Shown: positions 16,489 through 24,821 of the stretch, one piece after another | Position numbering within the stretch: position 1 is the stretch's first letter | How the letters are laid out: the number at the start of each line of letters is the position of its first letter | Source: Akkermansiaceae bacterium | GTDB taxonomy: Bacteria; Verrucomicrobiota; Verrucomicrobiia; Verrucomicrobiales; Akkermansiaceae | Reading direction: 5' to 3' | DNA length: 64,000 nucleotides | Assembly (NCBI GenBank): GCA_017798145.1 | Contig: CP059069.1 | Location: 605,226 to 669,225, forward strand | The notes under the pieces: model-generated | The model's input: only the letters and a program-made list of their open reading frames with translations | The model's database searches: none | What the model was told of the DNA's origin: nothing | Translations under genes and position numbers: made by a program

Positions 16489-16894
16489 GGTTGCTTCCTT
16501 TTCCTCTGTTTCCTCGCCTGTGACGGCTTGGCGGAGACGGTCGCTGCACGTCAAGGATCCTGCGGGGAATTACGGGGTGGTGGTCGTATGTCTGCCGGGG
16601 AGGCATCTCTTGGCGGGAGACACCCTGTCCCAAGGGATCTGCGCCCCACGGTCTCCGGAGCCATACAAGGCCGGTGACCGCGCCGCCTGTCAGCACGATG
16701 AAACCGGTCAGGCGGATCGTGTGCAGCATGTCCTTTCGCTCGGCTGATGCCTGGCGCTTGCCGGAAACACGCTTCGCGACCTCCCGCTCGATCCTGGCCT
16801 CCTCGGCCGCTTTCGCCGCTCTCGCGGCATCCTTGTCGTCCCGGCAACCGGACAGGAGCAGGAGGAAGGCCGGCAGGATGATATGGTATCTCAT
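16466..16894 (-). CDS. Lipoprotein with coiled-coil and TM segment
   Basis: A 142-aa protein. The lipobox LLLLSGC ends a signal peptide at residue 15 (MRYHIILPAFLLLLSGC). A charged Ala/Glu/Arg helix follows (AARAAKAAEEARIEREVAKR), then a TM-like segment (LTGFIVLTGGAVTGLVWL), and a basic Pro/Arg/His tail. It overlaps the nuclease gene by ATGA (16891-16894). The mix of lipoprotein and TM resembles Rz/Rz1-type or phage-lysis accessory proteins, but that is a guess. No catalytic residues. Confidence 0.6.
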   Translation of the reverse strand: MRYHIILPAFLLLLSGCRDDKDAARAAKAAEEARIEREVAKRVSGKRQASAERKDMLHTIRLTGFIVLTGGAVTGLVWLRRPWGADPLGQGVSRQEMPPRQTYDHHPVIPRRILDVQRPSPPSRHRRGNRGKGSNHETASRP

Positions 16895-17754
16895 GCTGCG
16901 GCCCTCCTTTCCTGCAATCCCTGGCCGGGTAGCCACGCCTTACACTCGTTCTTGAACTGGCACCACGAGCAATGCATGCCGGGCTGCGGGTGGAAGCGGT
17001 CTTCGGAGATGCCTTGGACGGCAGTCTCCAGCAAGGCTATGACCCGGCGCTTTCGGTGCTCATCGGCGGGTCTTGATTTCACCCGGATGACCTGGGGGGT
17101 CTTGGTTTTCACCAGGAACACGAGGTCGAGCGACGGAGGGGTTTCGCCGGTGGCGGCCTCCATCAGCAGCTGGTAGCTGACAAGCTGGATCTCATGGTCG
17201 AAAGCCGCGTTGGCCGGATCGGGCTTCGCGGCGGCGGACTTGAAATCCACCGCTGTGAAGTCGCCCTCAACCAGATCCATCGCCCCGGTGAGGGGCACGG
17301 ACAGGCCGGGGATGGTCTCCTTGAGGAGAACCTCGACGGCACGCGGCTTTTCCTTCATCGACTCCGGGGAGTCGAGGTAGGCGGCGACCACGCGCAGGCC
17401 GTCCGTGCGGGCTTTCTCCCGTTCGGACGTGTCCTTGTAGTTGACCGGGCCTTCGTCGCGTTCGAGATCGCTGAATGCTTTCTCATAGGCAGCGGCTACG
17501 GTCTCCGGTGAATCATCGCCACCCCGCCAGCGGGCGAGGTGGAACGATTGCAGGGCGGCATGAACCGCCTTTCCGAGGTGCAGGGCGACAGGGGTCGACT
17601 TGCGGATGCAGGCCACCCGCTCGAAGTAGAACTTGAGCGAGCAGCCGAGGTAGGTTTTGGCCGCCGACGGGCTGATGTGTCCGGGCAGTGTCTGTGCCCA
17701 GGGTGCCAGCCCGGTGGTGAACGGCGCTTCCGGTGGGGTGGCGGTCGCGATCAT
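16891..17754 (-). CDS. RecB/Cas4-like PD-(D/E)XK nuclease with Fe-S cysteines
   Basis: A 287-aa protein of the PDDEXK_1 type. The fold is marked by SPSAAKTYLGCSLKFYFERV (C38), H65 in GKAVHAAL, D160 in GAMD, D170 and K172 in AVDFKS, and Q190/Y194 in QLVSYQLL. C262, C265 and C271 (HCSWCQFKNEC) with C38 form the one-plus-three cysteine pattern of the 4Fe-4S cluster in AddB and Cas4. It is likely a DNA end-processing nuclease. There is no helicase domain. The start overlaps the previous gene by ATGA (17751-17754), so the two are translated together. Confidence 0.88.
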   Translation of the reverse strand: MIATATPPEAPFTTGLAPWAQTLPGHISPSAAKTYLGCSLKFYFERVACIRKSTPVALHLGKAVHAALQSFHLARWRGGDDSPETVAAAYEKAFSDLERDEGPVNYKDTSEREKARTDGLRVVAAYLDSPESMKEKPRAVEVLLKETIPGLSVPLTGAMDLVEGDFTAVDFKSAAAKPDPANAAFDHEIQLVSYQLLMEAATGETPPSLDLVFLVKTKTPQVIRVKSRPADEHRKRRVIALLETAVQGISEDRFHPQPGMHCSWCQFKNECKAWLPGQGLQERRAAA

Positions 17755-18266
17755 GCGGCGTCCCTCCCGTTGGAGCGGCGGTAGGCCGATCCGTTGCGAC
17801 GGTTGCCCTGGCGCTGGCCGGAGCCGTGCGTGTCGAGCAGCTCGTCGATCAGGCCGGATGCCTCCACCTTGTTGAGCAGGCGGACGCCTTTTCCGAAGCG
17901 CTCTTTGGCAAGTGCCTCGACGTCGTCCTTGTCGAGTTGGTGCTCATCGACAAGTTTCAGGATCAGATCCTTCTGCTTGTCGGAGCATTTCCACCGACCG
18001 TTCTCGTGGATCTGGGTGATGGCTCCCGGTGCGGTGGCATCGGAACCTTGGGAGTCCTCCATGCCGTAGTCGGCGGGAGGGACGAAGCCGGTGTGGAGGA
18101 TCTGCCCATCGACGTTCGTCTGGAGCAGTTGGTAGATGCGTGCCGATTCTGCGGCGACGTCATCGGTGGTCACCAGCTCGGTCTCTATGGAGACGCTGAA
18201 CTGGTGGCTCGAGTAGCCCGGGAGACCCAGGCGTTTGCTGTAATTTGCGATCAATTTGATAGCCAT
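17751..18266 (-). CDS. Unknown 171-aa protein coupled to the nuclease
   Basis: The N-terminus (MAIKLIANYSKRLGLPGYSS, then HQFSVSIETELVTTDDVAAE) looks like a beta-rich domain. The C-terminal half has a helical segment (KDDVEALAKERFGKGVRLLN) and a Gly/Arg/Asn-rich tail. I recall similar proteins beside RecB-like nucleases in verrucomicrobial and planctomycete genomes, without known function. An ssDNA-binding role would fit the nuclease partner (inference only). It is preceded by a leader hairpin at 18314. Confidence 0.7.
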   Translation of the reverse strand: MAIKLIANYSKRLGLPGYSSHQFSVSIETELVTTDDVAAESARIYQLLQTNVDGQILHTGFVPPADYGMEDSQGSDATAPGAITQIHENGRWKCSDKQKDLILKLVDEHQLDKDDVEALAKERFGKGVRLLNKVEASGLIDELLDTHGSGQRQGNRRNGSAYRRSNGRDAA

Positions 18267-18313
18267 GGCTGGTTGTTGGTTATGGGGTTATTGGTTTGCT
18301 GGAGAATGAAGAC

Positions 18314-18341
18314 ACCCGCTCCGGCTGGCGCTGGAGCGGGT
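18314..18341 (-). terminator. Leader hairpin of the 171-aa protein gene
   Basis: ACCCGCTCC (18314-18322) and GGAGCGGGT (18333-18341) form a perfect 9-bp stem with a 10-nt loop, 29 nt after the stop of the small DNA-binding-like gene (18370) and 48 nt before the start at 18266. The A/C-rich leader that follows (AATAACCCCATAACCAACAA) is the same type as at 5520 and 16238. Confidence 0.5.
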
Positions 18342-18369
18342 CTATGGAACGTCGGAAAAGGCGACCGGA

Positions 18370-18585
18370 TCAGGCCGCCTGTCTCCCGGGTGTGGCGGAT
18401 TCAGCCGCATGTGCGGTTGGGAATCCACAGATGGGAAGCCCGGCGGAAAGGGAGGATCCGGCCAGGGCGGCCAGGATCAGCTCGTCCGCCAAACGGGTCA
18501 TCGGCATGCGGCGACGTTTCCCCTCGCGGTAGAGCGCGCGGATGATGTCATCGGACAGCCGGGGCGAATACAATGTGCGCGGCAT
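18370..18585 (-). CDS. Small ribbon-helix-helix-like protein
   Basis: A 71-aa protein starting MPRTLYSPRLSDDIIRALYR. The short strand-like start and two helices (SDDIIRALYREGKRRRM, MTRLADELILAAL) match the size and layout of RHH DNA-binding proteins. The C-terminal 30 residues are Ala/Pro-rich. The ATG at 18585 is chosen because upstream codons do not look coding. A perfect dyad (18617-18630) lies 32 nt upstream, which fits autoregulation. It is the first gene of the right-hand block and probably its regulator. Confidence 0.55.
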   Translation of the reverse strand: MPRTLYSPRLSDDIIRALYREGKRRRMPMTRLADELILAALAGSSLSAGLPICGFPTAHAAESATPGRQAA

Positions 18586-18616
18586 GGTGAACTCAGGGTG
18601 TTGTGGTTCGATGAAA

Positions 18617-18630
18617 ACACCTGTAGGTGT
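18617..18630. promoter_or_regulatory. Candidate operator dyad upstream of the RHH-like gene
   Basis: ACACCT-GT-AGGTGT is a perfect 6-bp inverted repeat with a 2-nt centre. On the minus strand TACATAAT, a -10-like sequence, lies about 10 nt before it, so the dyad would cover the transcription start. This suits a small RHH or HTH autorepressor. Confidence 0.4.
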
Positions 18631-18849
18631 CTCAACATTATGTAACACAGAATCGCATCGAGTTTCAGCGGGAGGAGATCCTTGCAGCGTACCTAGGAGA
18701 TGAAGGTCTGTCTTTACTGCTCCAATCCAGACAGCCAACCCCGCAAACGGGTAACTCGGGCACTGGTCTCGCGAGGGCAACTCGCTCGCTTATACCAGCT
18801 ACCCTAAGCCCGTGGGGTCGGCGATTATCGAGTTGTTCGAGAAGAACAG

Positions 18850-19953
18850 CTATCTCAAATCTTGAAGGGGTCCCGTCGGCGGGGACGGATCGCAAATTGC
18901 CTCCATGCGGGCAAGGAAGCCACTTACATCGAGTTTGGCTGAGCTTTCGAATCCTTTCACGGTCCTGATAAGAGGGATATGATTCGCTCGTGTTCGGACG
19001 TCGTAGTCGAGCTGATGGATCTTCTCAAAGGACTCCTGGCGAATTCTCCTGTCTGCGATCACGATGCCTAGAGCCTTCTTTTTCTTATCGATCAGAAGCT
19101 TGAAATCGCGGAGGATTGTGTCGGTCGTTTTCGAAAGATCTACGGCGAGTGCCATGGGATGCATTTGAAGCACCTTGAGGCGCCCTTTCAGAATTCCGAA
19201 GCTAAGCCAAGGATATGAATCTAAATCCGCCCCCTCCGGGATAAACGAATTGAACTTTGTGTGATACTTCTCGGTGGGACGTAACTTCGCGAAGTTCTCC
19301 AGAAACATGCCGGACATTGGTTGGGGATCGAAATGGTCAGCCTCATCCATCAAGAGATCAAAAGCGGCTTTATCCTGTCCGGCCATAACACCCCCCTCGC
19401 AATCCTGGGAATCCGGAATCCTGGTCGGAACGCTCCCCACCTGCCCTATCTGATGCCACAACTCGAGGTAATGCGCCTTCCACTCATTTTTAGGCTCATT
19501 CGGAATCTGATCATATGGATGCCGCCAGTTCTCCCGCAAAACATCCAGCGTCCTCAGGACATTGAAGCCCACCTCTCCCATCACTTGGACAGCGATTTCG
19601 TTGTGGCATTTAACCTTTTCAAACTTCACCACCTTTCCAACTAACGCATCTGACGACAGGTTCTCTGTGATGTGAATCAACTTTTGCGCCTCGGGAAACC
19701 GCCTCAGAGCCTCCCATAGAAATCCCGGATGAACCTCGCTGGCAAGAGAATGGCGGGGCTTGGCGCTCCGCTTGGTCTTTCTTGATCGAGTTTCGTCCTC
19801 CCATTTGATTCTTTTCCACCAAGGTTCGCCGGCTCCGGTCTCAAACTCCCTTAGACGTCCATACCACGAAAACTCCTTCGCCCGCGGCGCAGGCTTTCGC
19901 CCCTTCTGCACCCCTTGTTCAGTATCTGCAGATGACCGTTTCTTTTTCGCCAT
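18850..19953 (-). CDS. Unknown 367-aa protein next to tRNA-Tyr
   Basis: The ATG at 19953 starts MAKKKRSSADTEQGVQKGRK, a very basic N-terminal 60 residues. A mixed alpha/beta body follows (FLWEALRRFPEAQKLIHI, YPWLSFGILKGRLKVLQMHP). Residues 270-340 (DTILRDFKLLIDKKKKALGI, QLDYDVRTRANHIPLI) look well folded. I recognise no family. It is the first gene on the 3' side of tRNA-Tyr, where island integrases often sit, but no tyrosine recombinase catalytic R/H/R/Y set is visible. It might be a plasmid- or island-type nucleic-acid-binding protein. Confidence 0.65.
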   Translation of the reverse strand: MAKKKRSSADTEQGVQKGRKPAPRAKEFSWYGRLREFETGAGEPWWKRIKWEDETRSRKTKRSAKPRHSLASEVHPGFLWEALRRFPEAQKLIHITENLSSDALVGKVVKFEKVKCHNEIAVQVMGEVGFNVLRTLDVLRENWRHPYDQIPNEPKNEWKAHYLELWHQIGQVGSVPTRIPDSQDCEGGVMAGQDKAAFDLLMDEADHFDPQPMSGMFLENFAKLRPTEKYHTKFNSFIPEGADLDSYPWLSFGILKGRLKVLQMHPMALAVDLSKTTDTILRDFKLLIDKKKKALGIVIADRRIRQESFEKIHQLDYDVRTRANHIPLIRTVKGFESSAKLDVSGFLARMEAICDPSPPTGPLQDLR

Positions 19954-20144
19954 GTCCAATAACAAAGGGGATCGGAATTGGAAGTCCAGATGAAGAATAT
20001 TCAGAAAGTGGAAATAGCGGAAGCCCTGAAAACTCAATTCAGAGCAAAAAGGAAATGAACGCAACATGCTCCGGAGAAGAGCGAACGAAGCTCCCAGAAC
20101 CTGAAAAAAGATGACAAAAGGATGACAAGCCATAATCCTCACCA

Positions 20145-20170
20145 CCAAAAAGGGAGCCTTTCGGCTCCCT
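20145..20170 (-). terminator. Rho-independent terminator of tRNA-Tyr
   Basis: AGGGAGCC (20151-20158) pairs with GGCTCCCT (20163-20170) across a 4-nt loop (GAAA on the minus strand), followed on the minus strand by TTTTTGG. It lies 20 nt beyond the tRNA 3' end. Confidence 0.85.
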
Positions 20171-20189
20171 AAGTCCTTCAGAATGAAGA

Positions 20190-20274
20190 TGGTGGGCAGG
20201 GCTGGATTCGAACCAGCGTACTCAATGAGAGCAGATTTACAGTCTGCCGCCTTTAACCACTCGGCCACCTACCC
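20190..20274 (-). tRNA. tRNA-Tyr (GTA)
   Basis: An 85-nt class II tRNA with a long variable arm. The acceptor stem GGGTAGG/CCTGCCC, anticodon stem-loop CAGACTGTAAATCTG (anticodon GTA), TTCGAATCC T-loop and an encoded CCA end are all present. Its 3' end faces the accessory region at 1-20 kb, a classic integration position. I found no second copy of the 3' end inside the window. Confidence 0.95.
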
Positions 20275-20396
20275 GGTGCCGCTTGTGCGGGGCGGGATGT
20301 TTGGTTTCGCGCCGGGGGCTGACAAGCAAAAAGAGGTCTCTGCCGGGTAATTTTTTCCCTTCGTGTCGGCAGGGATACCAGCTTTGCTTTCTTGAG

Positions 20397-22219
20397 ATGC
20401 AAACTCTACTGATCGCGCTCGGCTCGCTTGTCGCCTACATCATCGCATATAACACCTACGGACGCTGGCTTTCGCGGAAAATTTTCAAGCTCGATCCTGC
20501 GAACAAGGCACCTTCCATCGAGTTGGAGGACGGTGAGGATTTCGTGCCAACCTCGAAGGGTGTGGTCTTCGGCCATCATTTCACTTCCATCGCTAAGCAC
20601 TTCGGCCATCGTTGCGTTGCTTAAGGCTGGCTGTGATTTGGGGATGGCTGCCGGCGCTGCTTTGGGTGCTGTTCGGCTCGATTTTCATCGGGGCGGTGCA
20701 TGACTTCGCGGCGCTTGTGATTTCCATGCGGAACAAGGGTCAGACTGTCGGCGATATCTCGGGGCGGGTGCTTGCGCCGCGGGCGCGCATCCTTTTCCTG
20801 TCCATCCTGTTCATGGCACTGACCATCGTGCTCGCGATCTTCGGGCTGGTGATCGCGGCGGTTTTCAGAATGTTTCCGGCTTCCATTTTCCCCTGCCTGG
20901 TGCAGATCCCCATCGCGGTTGCCATCGGGGTCTGGATCCATAGAAGAGGATTCAACCTACTGATCCCCTCCCTGCTCGCTCTTGGCATCATGTATCTGAC
21001 TGTCGCTTACGGCGATTGGGGATTTCTGCATGCTTTCAATGTCGAGCTGGCCTCCTGGCCGGTGATCGCCTGGGTCGTGCTGCTGCTGGTCTATTCCTAC
21101 ATCGCCTCGGTTCTGCCGGTCTGGGTGCTGCTCCAGCCGCGCGATTACATCAATTCCCTCCAGCTCCTCTCCGCACTCGGGCTGGTGGTGGTTGGATTGG
21201 TGCTTGCCGGGATCTTTGGATTCGGAAGCGGCGCGGAAAAACACGCCTTGGAAATCGTCGCCCCCGTGGCACGGCTCGGAGATCAGGCGCCGGTGGGAGC
21301 GCCTTGGATTTTCCCCTTCCTGTTCATCACCATCGCTTGTGGCGCGGTCTCCGGTTTCCATTGCCTGGTTTCCTCCGGCACTTCCTCGAAGCAGCTCAAA
21401 TGCGAGACGCAGGCACAGTTCGTCGGCTATGGATCTATGCTCACCGAAGGCTTTCTCGCGGTGCTTGTCATCCTCGCCTGCGTGGCGGGGATCGGGCTCG
21501 GTGTCCCGGAAATGATCGATGGAAAAGCCACCGGGCAAACCCTATTCGGCGAGGCGGCGTACCAATCCCGGTATGCCACCTGGCAGGCATCAGGAGGACT
21601 GGCGGCGACGGTCGGTGCCTTCGTTTCCGGCTCGGGGAATTTCATCCAGGCCTTGGGACTGGGTGCCGCCTTCGCGACCGCGCTGATGGGAGTGTTTGTC
21701 GCCTCTTTCGCCGCGACTACCCTCGATTCCGCCTGCCGTCTGCAGCGCTACGTTACCCAAGAACTCGCCGCTGCGATCGGCATTAAGGCGCTCACCAACA
21801 AGCACGGGGCAACCATCTTCGCCATCATCATCGCCGGAGCCATCGCCGCAATGCCGGTGCAAGGAGCCGCATGGGAGACTGCAAACATGGGCAAGGGAGG
21901 CCTCATCCTCTGGCCTCTCTTCGGTGCAACCAACCAACTTCTCGGCGGACTCGCATTCCTCGTCATCCTCTTCTGGATGTGGCGGCGCAACCTGCCCATC
22001 TGGTTTGTAGCCATCCCTGCCGCCTTCATGCTGATACTCCCCGCCATTGCGATGCTGTCCCAGCTCTTCGTTGGCAATGAAGCATGGCTCACGGGTGAAA
22101 ATCCGAACTATCTCCTCGCCGCCATCGGCCTGATCACGCTCGCGCTGGAGGCATGGATACTAGTGGAGGCCGCCGCGGCCTGGCCAAAGGCAAAGGGGAT
22201 TCTGGAGCAGCCTGCCTGA
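20397..22219 (+). pseudogene. cstA: Carbon starvation protein A (peptide/pyruvate transporter), frameshifted
   Basis: The N-terminal part (ATG 20397: MQTLLIALGSLVAYIIAYNT, then GVVFGHHFTSIA) and the C-terminal part (AVIWGWLPALLWVLFGSIFI onward, about 530 codons) are typical CstA, a many-TM transporter for peptides or pyruvate. The two are in different frames. Between 20593 and 20625 the usual GTSAIVGPAL-type loop is replaced by sequence about 5 nt longer than expected, with a stop at 20622-20624. Either it is a real mutation or an assembly error. Apart from this, every segment looks intact. Translation of the second half alone would have to start at a TTG. Confidence 0.85.
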
Positions 22220-22715
22220 TGCCATTTCCGAAAGAAAACCAGATCAATCCATACTGACCTGCATCCCACAATCAATCTGCTCATGGGATTTCAGCATCCA
22301 CGGTACAGGCTCCGGCCCGGCATCGCTGACGTTTAATTTCTTCTCTGAGCAGGGAACGATTCTGCTGTGCGGAAAGCTTTTCACAATCCGTAAGCATGGG
22401 CCGTTCAGTGGATATTGGACACTTGAATACGGCGGCAAGCTCATTTTAAGCGCCCATAAGCCGAGCGGGTTTTTCCGATCCTTCGAGCTGAGTGCTCCGG
22501 AAACCCGTCTTACTGTAAAGGCAAGCTCAGCACTTGCCCGCAGATTCGATATCCACGGCAATGGCCGCATCCTTGGCTCAATCCAACCGGCGCACGCATT
22601 CACACGACGCGCATCAATCACATGTTCTCCAGAGGTTCCTGAATTGACCCAGCTCTTCTCGTTTTGGCTGGTCGTTCTGTCTTGGCGGCGTGCTGCGCAG
22701 AATAACAACGCATAA
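22219..22715 (+). pseudogene. Small LURP/Tubby-like protein gene with a probable frameshift, directly after cstA
   Basis: An ATG overlaps the cstA stop (TGATG, 22218-22221) but that frame closes after 12 codons. The adjacent frame runs from about 22242 to a stop at 22713 and reads as a real protein: GTILLCGKLFTIRKHGPFSG, SGFFRSFELSAPETRLTVKA, IHGNGRILGSIQP, FTRRA, LFSFWLVVLSWRRAAQ. A one-base loss near 22256 would join the two. The beta-strand pattern resembles LURP-one/Tubby-C-like small proteins (low certainty). The downstream frame has no ATG or GTG start. Confidence 0.5.
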
Positions 22716-22738
22716 CAGACCTGGAGCAGCCCGCATGA

Positions 22739-23671
22739 TTATGCTTTGTCCGCCCACTTCGCCCTGAAAAATGCCAGCGTCTTTTCAAGCCCTTCCTCCA
22801 GGCTGTGCCGGGGTGCCCAGCCTTCATTACGCAGTTTTTCGGCACTGGCGCGGGAGTGCTTCACATCCCCTGCCCGTTCCGGGCCGTGAAGGACTTCCGA
22901 AGATGATGAGGCGGATGTGATGATGCGCTGCGCGAGATCGTTGATGGTGATCTGGCCGCCGTACCCGGCGTTGAAGACGCCGGTGACGCCCGGAGTTTCC
23001 ACCGCGAAGGAGAGTGCTCCGGCGATGTCCTTCACGTAGATGAAATCCCGTGTCTGCTCGCCATCGCCATAGACGGTGATGTCCTCGTTGCGCACTGCCT
23101 TTTCGATGAAAATCGGGACGGCGGCGGCGTAGGCTCCCTTGGGATCCTGGCGTGGGCCGAAGACGTTGAAGAAGCGGATCGCGGTGGTTTCGAGCCTGCC
23201 CTCTTGCTGGAACATGCCGAGGTAGTATTCCCCATCGAGCTTGGTGATCGCATACGGGCTTTTCGGCTCCGGGCACATCGCCTCGGTTTTCGGAACGGTG
23301 GGGTTGTCACCATAGACGGCGGCGGAGGAGGCGAAGACGAGTTTCTTCACCCCGACGGCGGATGCCTCTTCGAGCACGTTGAGCAGTCCGTGGACGTTGA
23401 TATCAACGCACTCGCCGGGCTTGGCCATGGATTCCGGGACGCTCACCAGTGCGGCGAGATGGAAAATGTAATCCACACCCTCGACGGCTTTTTTCACAAG
23501 TTCGCGGTTGGTGATGGAGCCTTCGATGAAGGTGTGCCTGAGCCCATCGAGATTGTGGCGGTATCCGGTGCGGAGGTTGTCGAGGACGCGGATTTCATCC
23601 GCCTTGTCCTGATACATTTCAACGATGTGGGAGCCGATGAAACCGGCTCCTCCTGTGACTAGTATTTTCAT
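22739..23671 (-). CDS. NAD-dependent UDP-sugar 4-epimerase family (UDP-GlcNAc/UDP-Glc)
   Basis: A 310-aa extended SDR. The Rossmann motif GGAGFIGSH (residues 7-15), the NAD-binding FHLAALVSVPES, and the catalytic S and Y/K in SPYAITKLDGEYY are all seen, followed by FFNVFGPRQDP and GDGEQTRDFIYVKDI. This signature is closest to UDP-GlcNAc 4-epimerases (WbpP/Gne type), but UDP-glucose epimerase or dTDP-glucose-type activity cannot be excluded. It overlaps the upstream kinase gene by ATGA (23668-23671), so the kinase and epimerase are coupled. Confidence 0.8.
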   Translation of the reverse strand: MKILVTGGAGFIGSHIVEMYQDKADEIRVLDNLRTGYRHNLDGLRHTFIEGSITNRELVKKAVEGVDYIFHLAALVSVPESMAKPGECVDINVHGLLNVLEEASAVGVKKLVFASSAAVYGDNPTVPKTEAMCPEPKSPYAITKLDGEYYLGMFQQEGRLETTAIRFFNVFGPRQDPKGAYAAAVPIFIEKAVRNEDITVYGDGEQTRDFIYVKDIAGALSFAVETPGVTGVFNAGYGGQITINDLAQRIITSASSSSEVLHGPERAGDVKHSRASAEKLRNEGWAPRHSLEEGLEKTLAFFRAKWADKA

Positions 23672-24807
23672 GCGGAGATTGGTTTATCGGTCGCGATGGC
23701 CTGAACGATGGCTTCCATTTCAGCGAGATTACCCTCGATGGATCCCACGTATGCGAACTGGTTGCGGCAACGGTCGAGGTTGTGGCCTTCCCGCTGGGTC
23801 TTGAAATACACATCGCCCTGGAGATAGTCTGTTAGGAAACGCATGCCGCATTCGAGTGTGAGCAGCTTGCCGGAAAAAGCGAGGTTTTCGATCTCCACCG
23901 GATTGAGGAATTCCCTGCCGACAACCATGAAGCCTTTGACAAGCGATTCGAAACGGTCAAGGCGAACGTTGGGCATGCCGGTTTCCGCTTCGTCCTCGCG
24001 CCTGTTGGTGGCGGCGGTGCGCACCATGTCTCCGAAGTCGTAGAGGGCGGAGCCGGGCATGGTGGTGTCAAGGTCGATCACGCAGACAGCCTCGGTAGTG
24101 GAGTCGTCAAGAAGGACGTTGTTGAGCTTCGTGTCGTTGTGGGTGACACGTTCGGGGATTACTCCGGCGGCGATGAGATCTGTGATCCGGCTGCAATCTC
24201 CCTTGCGTGCGATGGCGAAGTCGATCTCCCGTTTCACCGAGGCGGCACGGCCGTGCGTATCCGCATCGATGGCAGAAAGAAGGTTCTCAAATCGCTTCGG
24301 TGTATTGTGAAAGTCCGGGATGGTCTCATGAAGGCGCGGGCCGCCGAGTAGTGCGGCGAGCGACTGGAATTTCCCGAAGGCCATCGCCGCCTGGAAGGCC
24401 TGCTCGTTGGTCTTCAGCTCGTCGTGGGCGGTGGCGCGCTCGATGAAGGGATACACGCGCCAATAGCCTCCCTCCGAGTCGACCGCGAAGGGACGGCCGT
24501 CTTTCGCGGGTATGCAGGTTAGGGTGCGGCGGTGGGCTTCGGGATGCCCCTGCCCCATGAGCCGGGCCAGTGAAAATTCCGTGACCCGCGAGATATTCTC
24601 CATCAGCTCCTCAGGATTTTTGAAAACGTCCGTATTGATCCTCTGGAAAATGTAGCGGATTTCCTGCAATCCCGACTGATCGAAATTCGCGCAGTAGGTG
24701 TCGTTGATGTGACCGCTGCCGTGGGGTGAGCCGGCCAGGAAATCGGCACGCATGTCAAAGAGGGCGGCGATTCTCCCTAGGTCGGGAATGATCCTGGCGT
24801 TGGACAT
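23668..24807 (-). CDS. Sugar-1-kinase of the APH fold, NahK-like
   Basis: A 379-aa aminoglycoside-phosphotransferase-fold protein. GSPHGSGHINDTYC at residues 25-39 is the ATP loop, THNDTKLNNVLL is the catalytic loop (Asp base, Asn), and VIDLDTTMPGS carries the Mg-binding Asp. The layout and GHINDTY match N-acetylhexosamine 1-kinase (NahK/LnpB) proteins, which make GlcNAc-1-P or GalNAc-1-P. The coupled epimerase fits a sugar-nucleotide salvage path; the needed uridylyltransferase and phosphorylase are not in the window. Confidence 0.75.
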   Translation of the reverse strand: MSNARIIPDLGRIAALFDMRADFLAGSPHGSGHINDTYCANFDQSGLQEIRYIFQRINTDVFKNPEELMENISRVTEFSLARLMGQGHPEAHRRTLTCIPAKDGRPFAVDSEGGYWRVYPFIERATAHDELKTNEQAFQAAMAFGKFQSLAALLGGPRLHETIPDFHNTPKRFENLLSAIDADTHGRAASVKREIDFAIARKGDCSRITDLIAAGVIPERVTHNDTKLNNVLLDDSTTEAVCVIDLDTTMPGSALYDFGDMVRTAATNRREDEAETGMPNVRLDRFESLVKGFMVVGREFLNPVEIENLAFSGKLLTLECGMRFLTDYLQGDVYFKTQREGHNLDRCRNQFAYVGSIEGNLAEMEAIVQAIATDKPISA

Positions 24808-24821
24808 GGGATAGCGCTCGG

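Noticed and set aside
20190..20274. A duplicate tRNA-Tyr tail in the left region as attR
   Set aside because: I searched by eye for the GCAGGGCTGG/TTCGAACC words in 1-20 kb and found no convincing copy.
22244..22708. A 154-codon minus-strand frame after cstA
   Set aside because: The plus strand carries a better protein-like frame (SGFFRSFELS, LFSFWLVVLSWRRAA) and the minus frame has no recognisable pattern.
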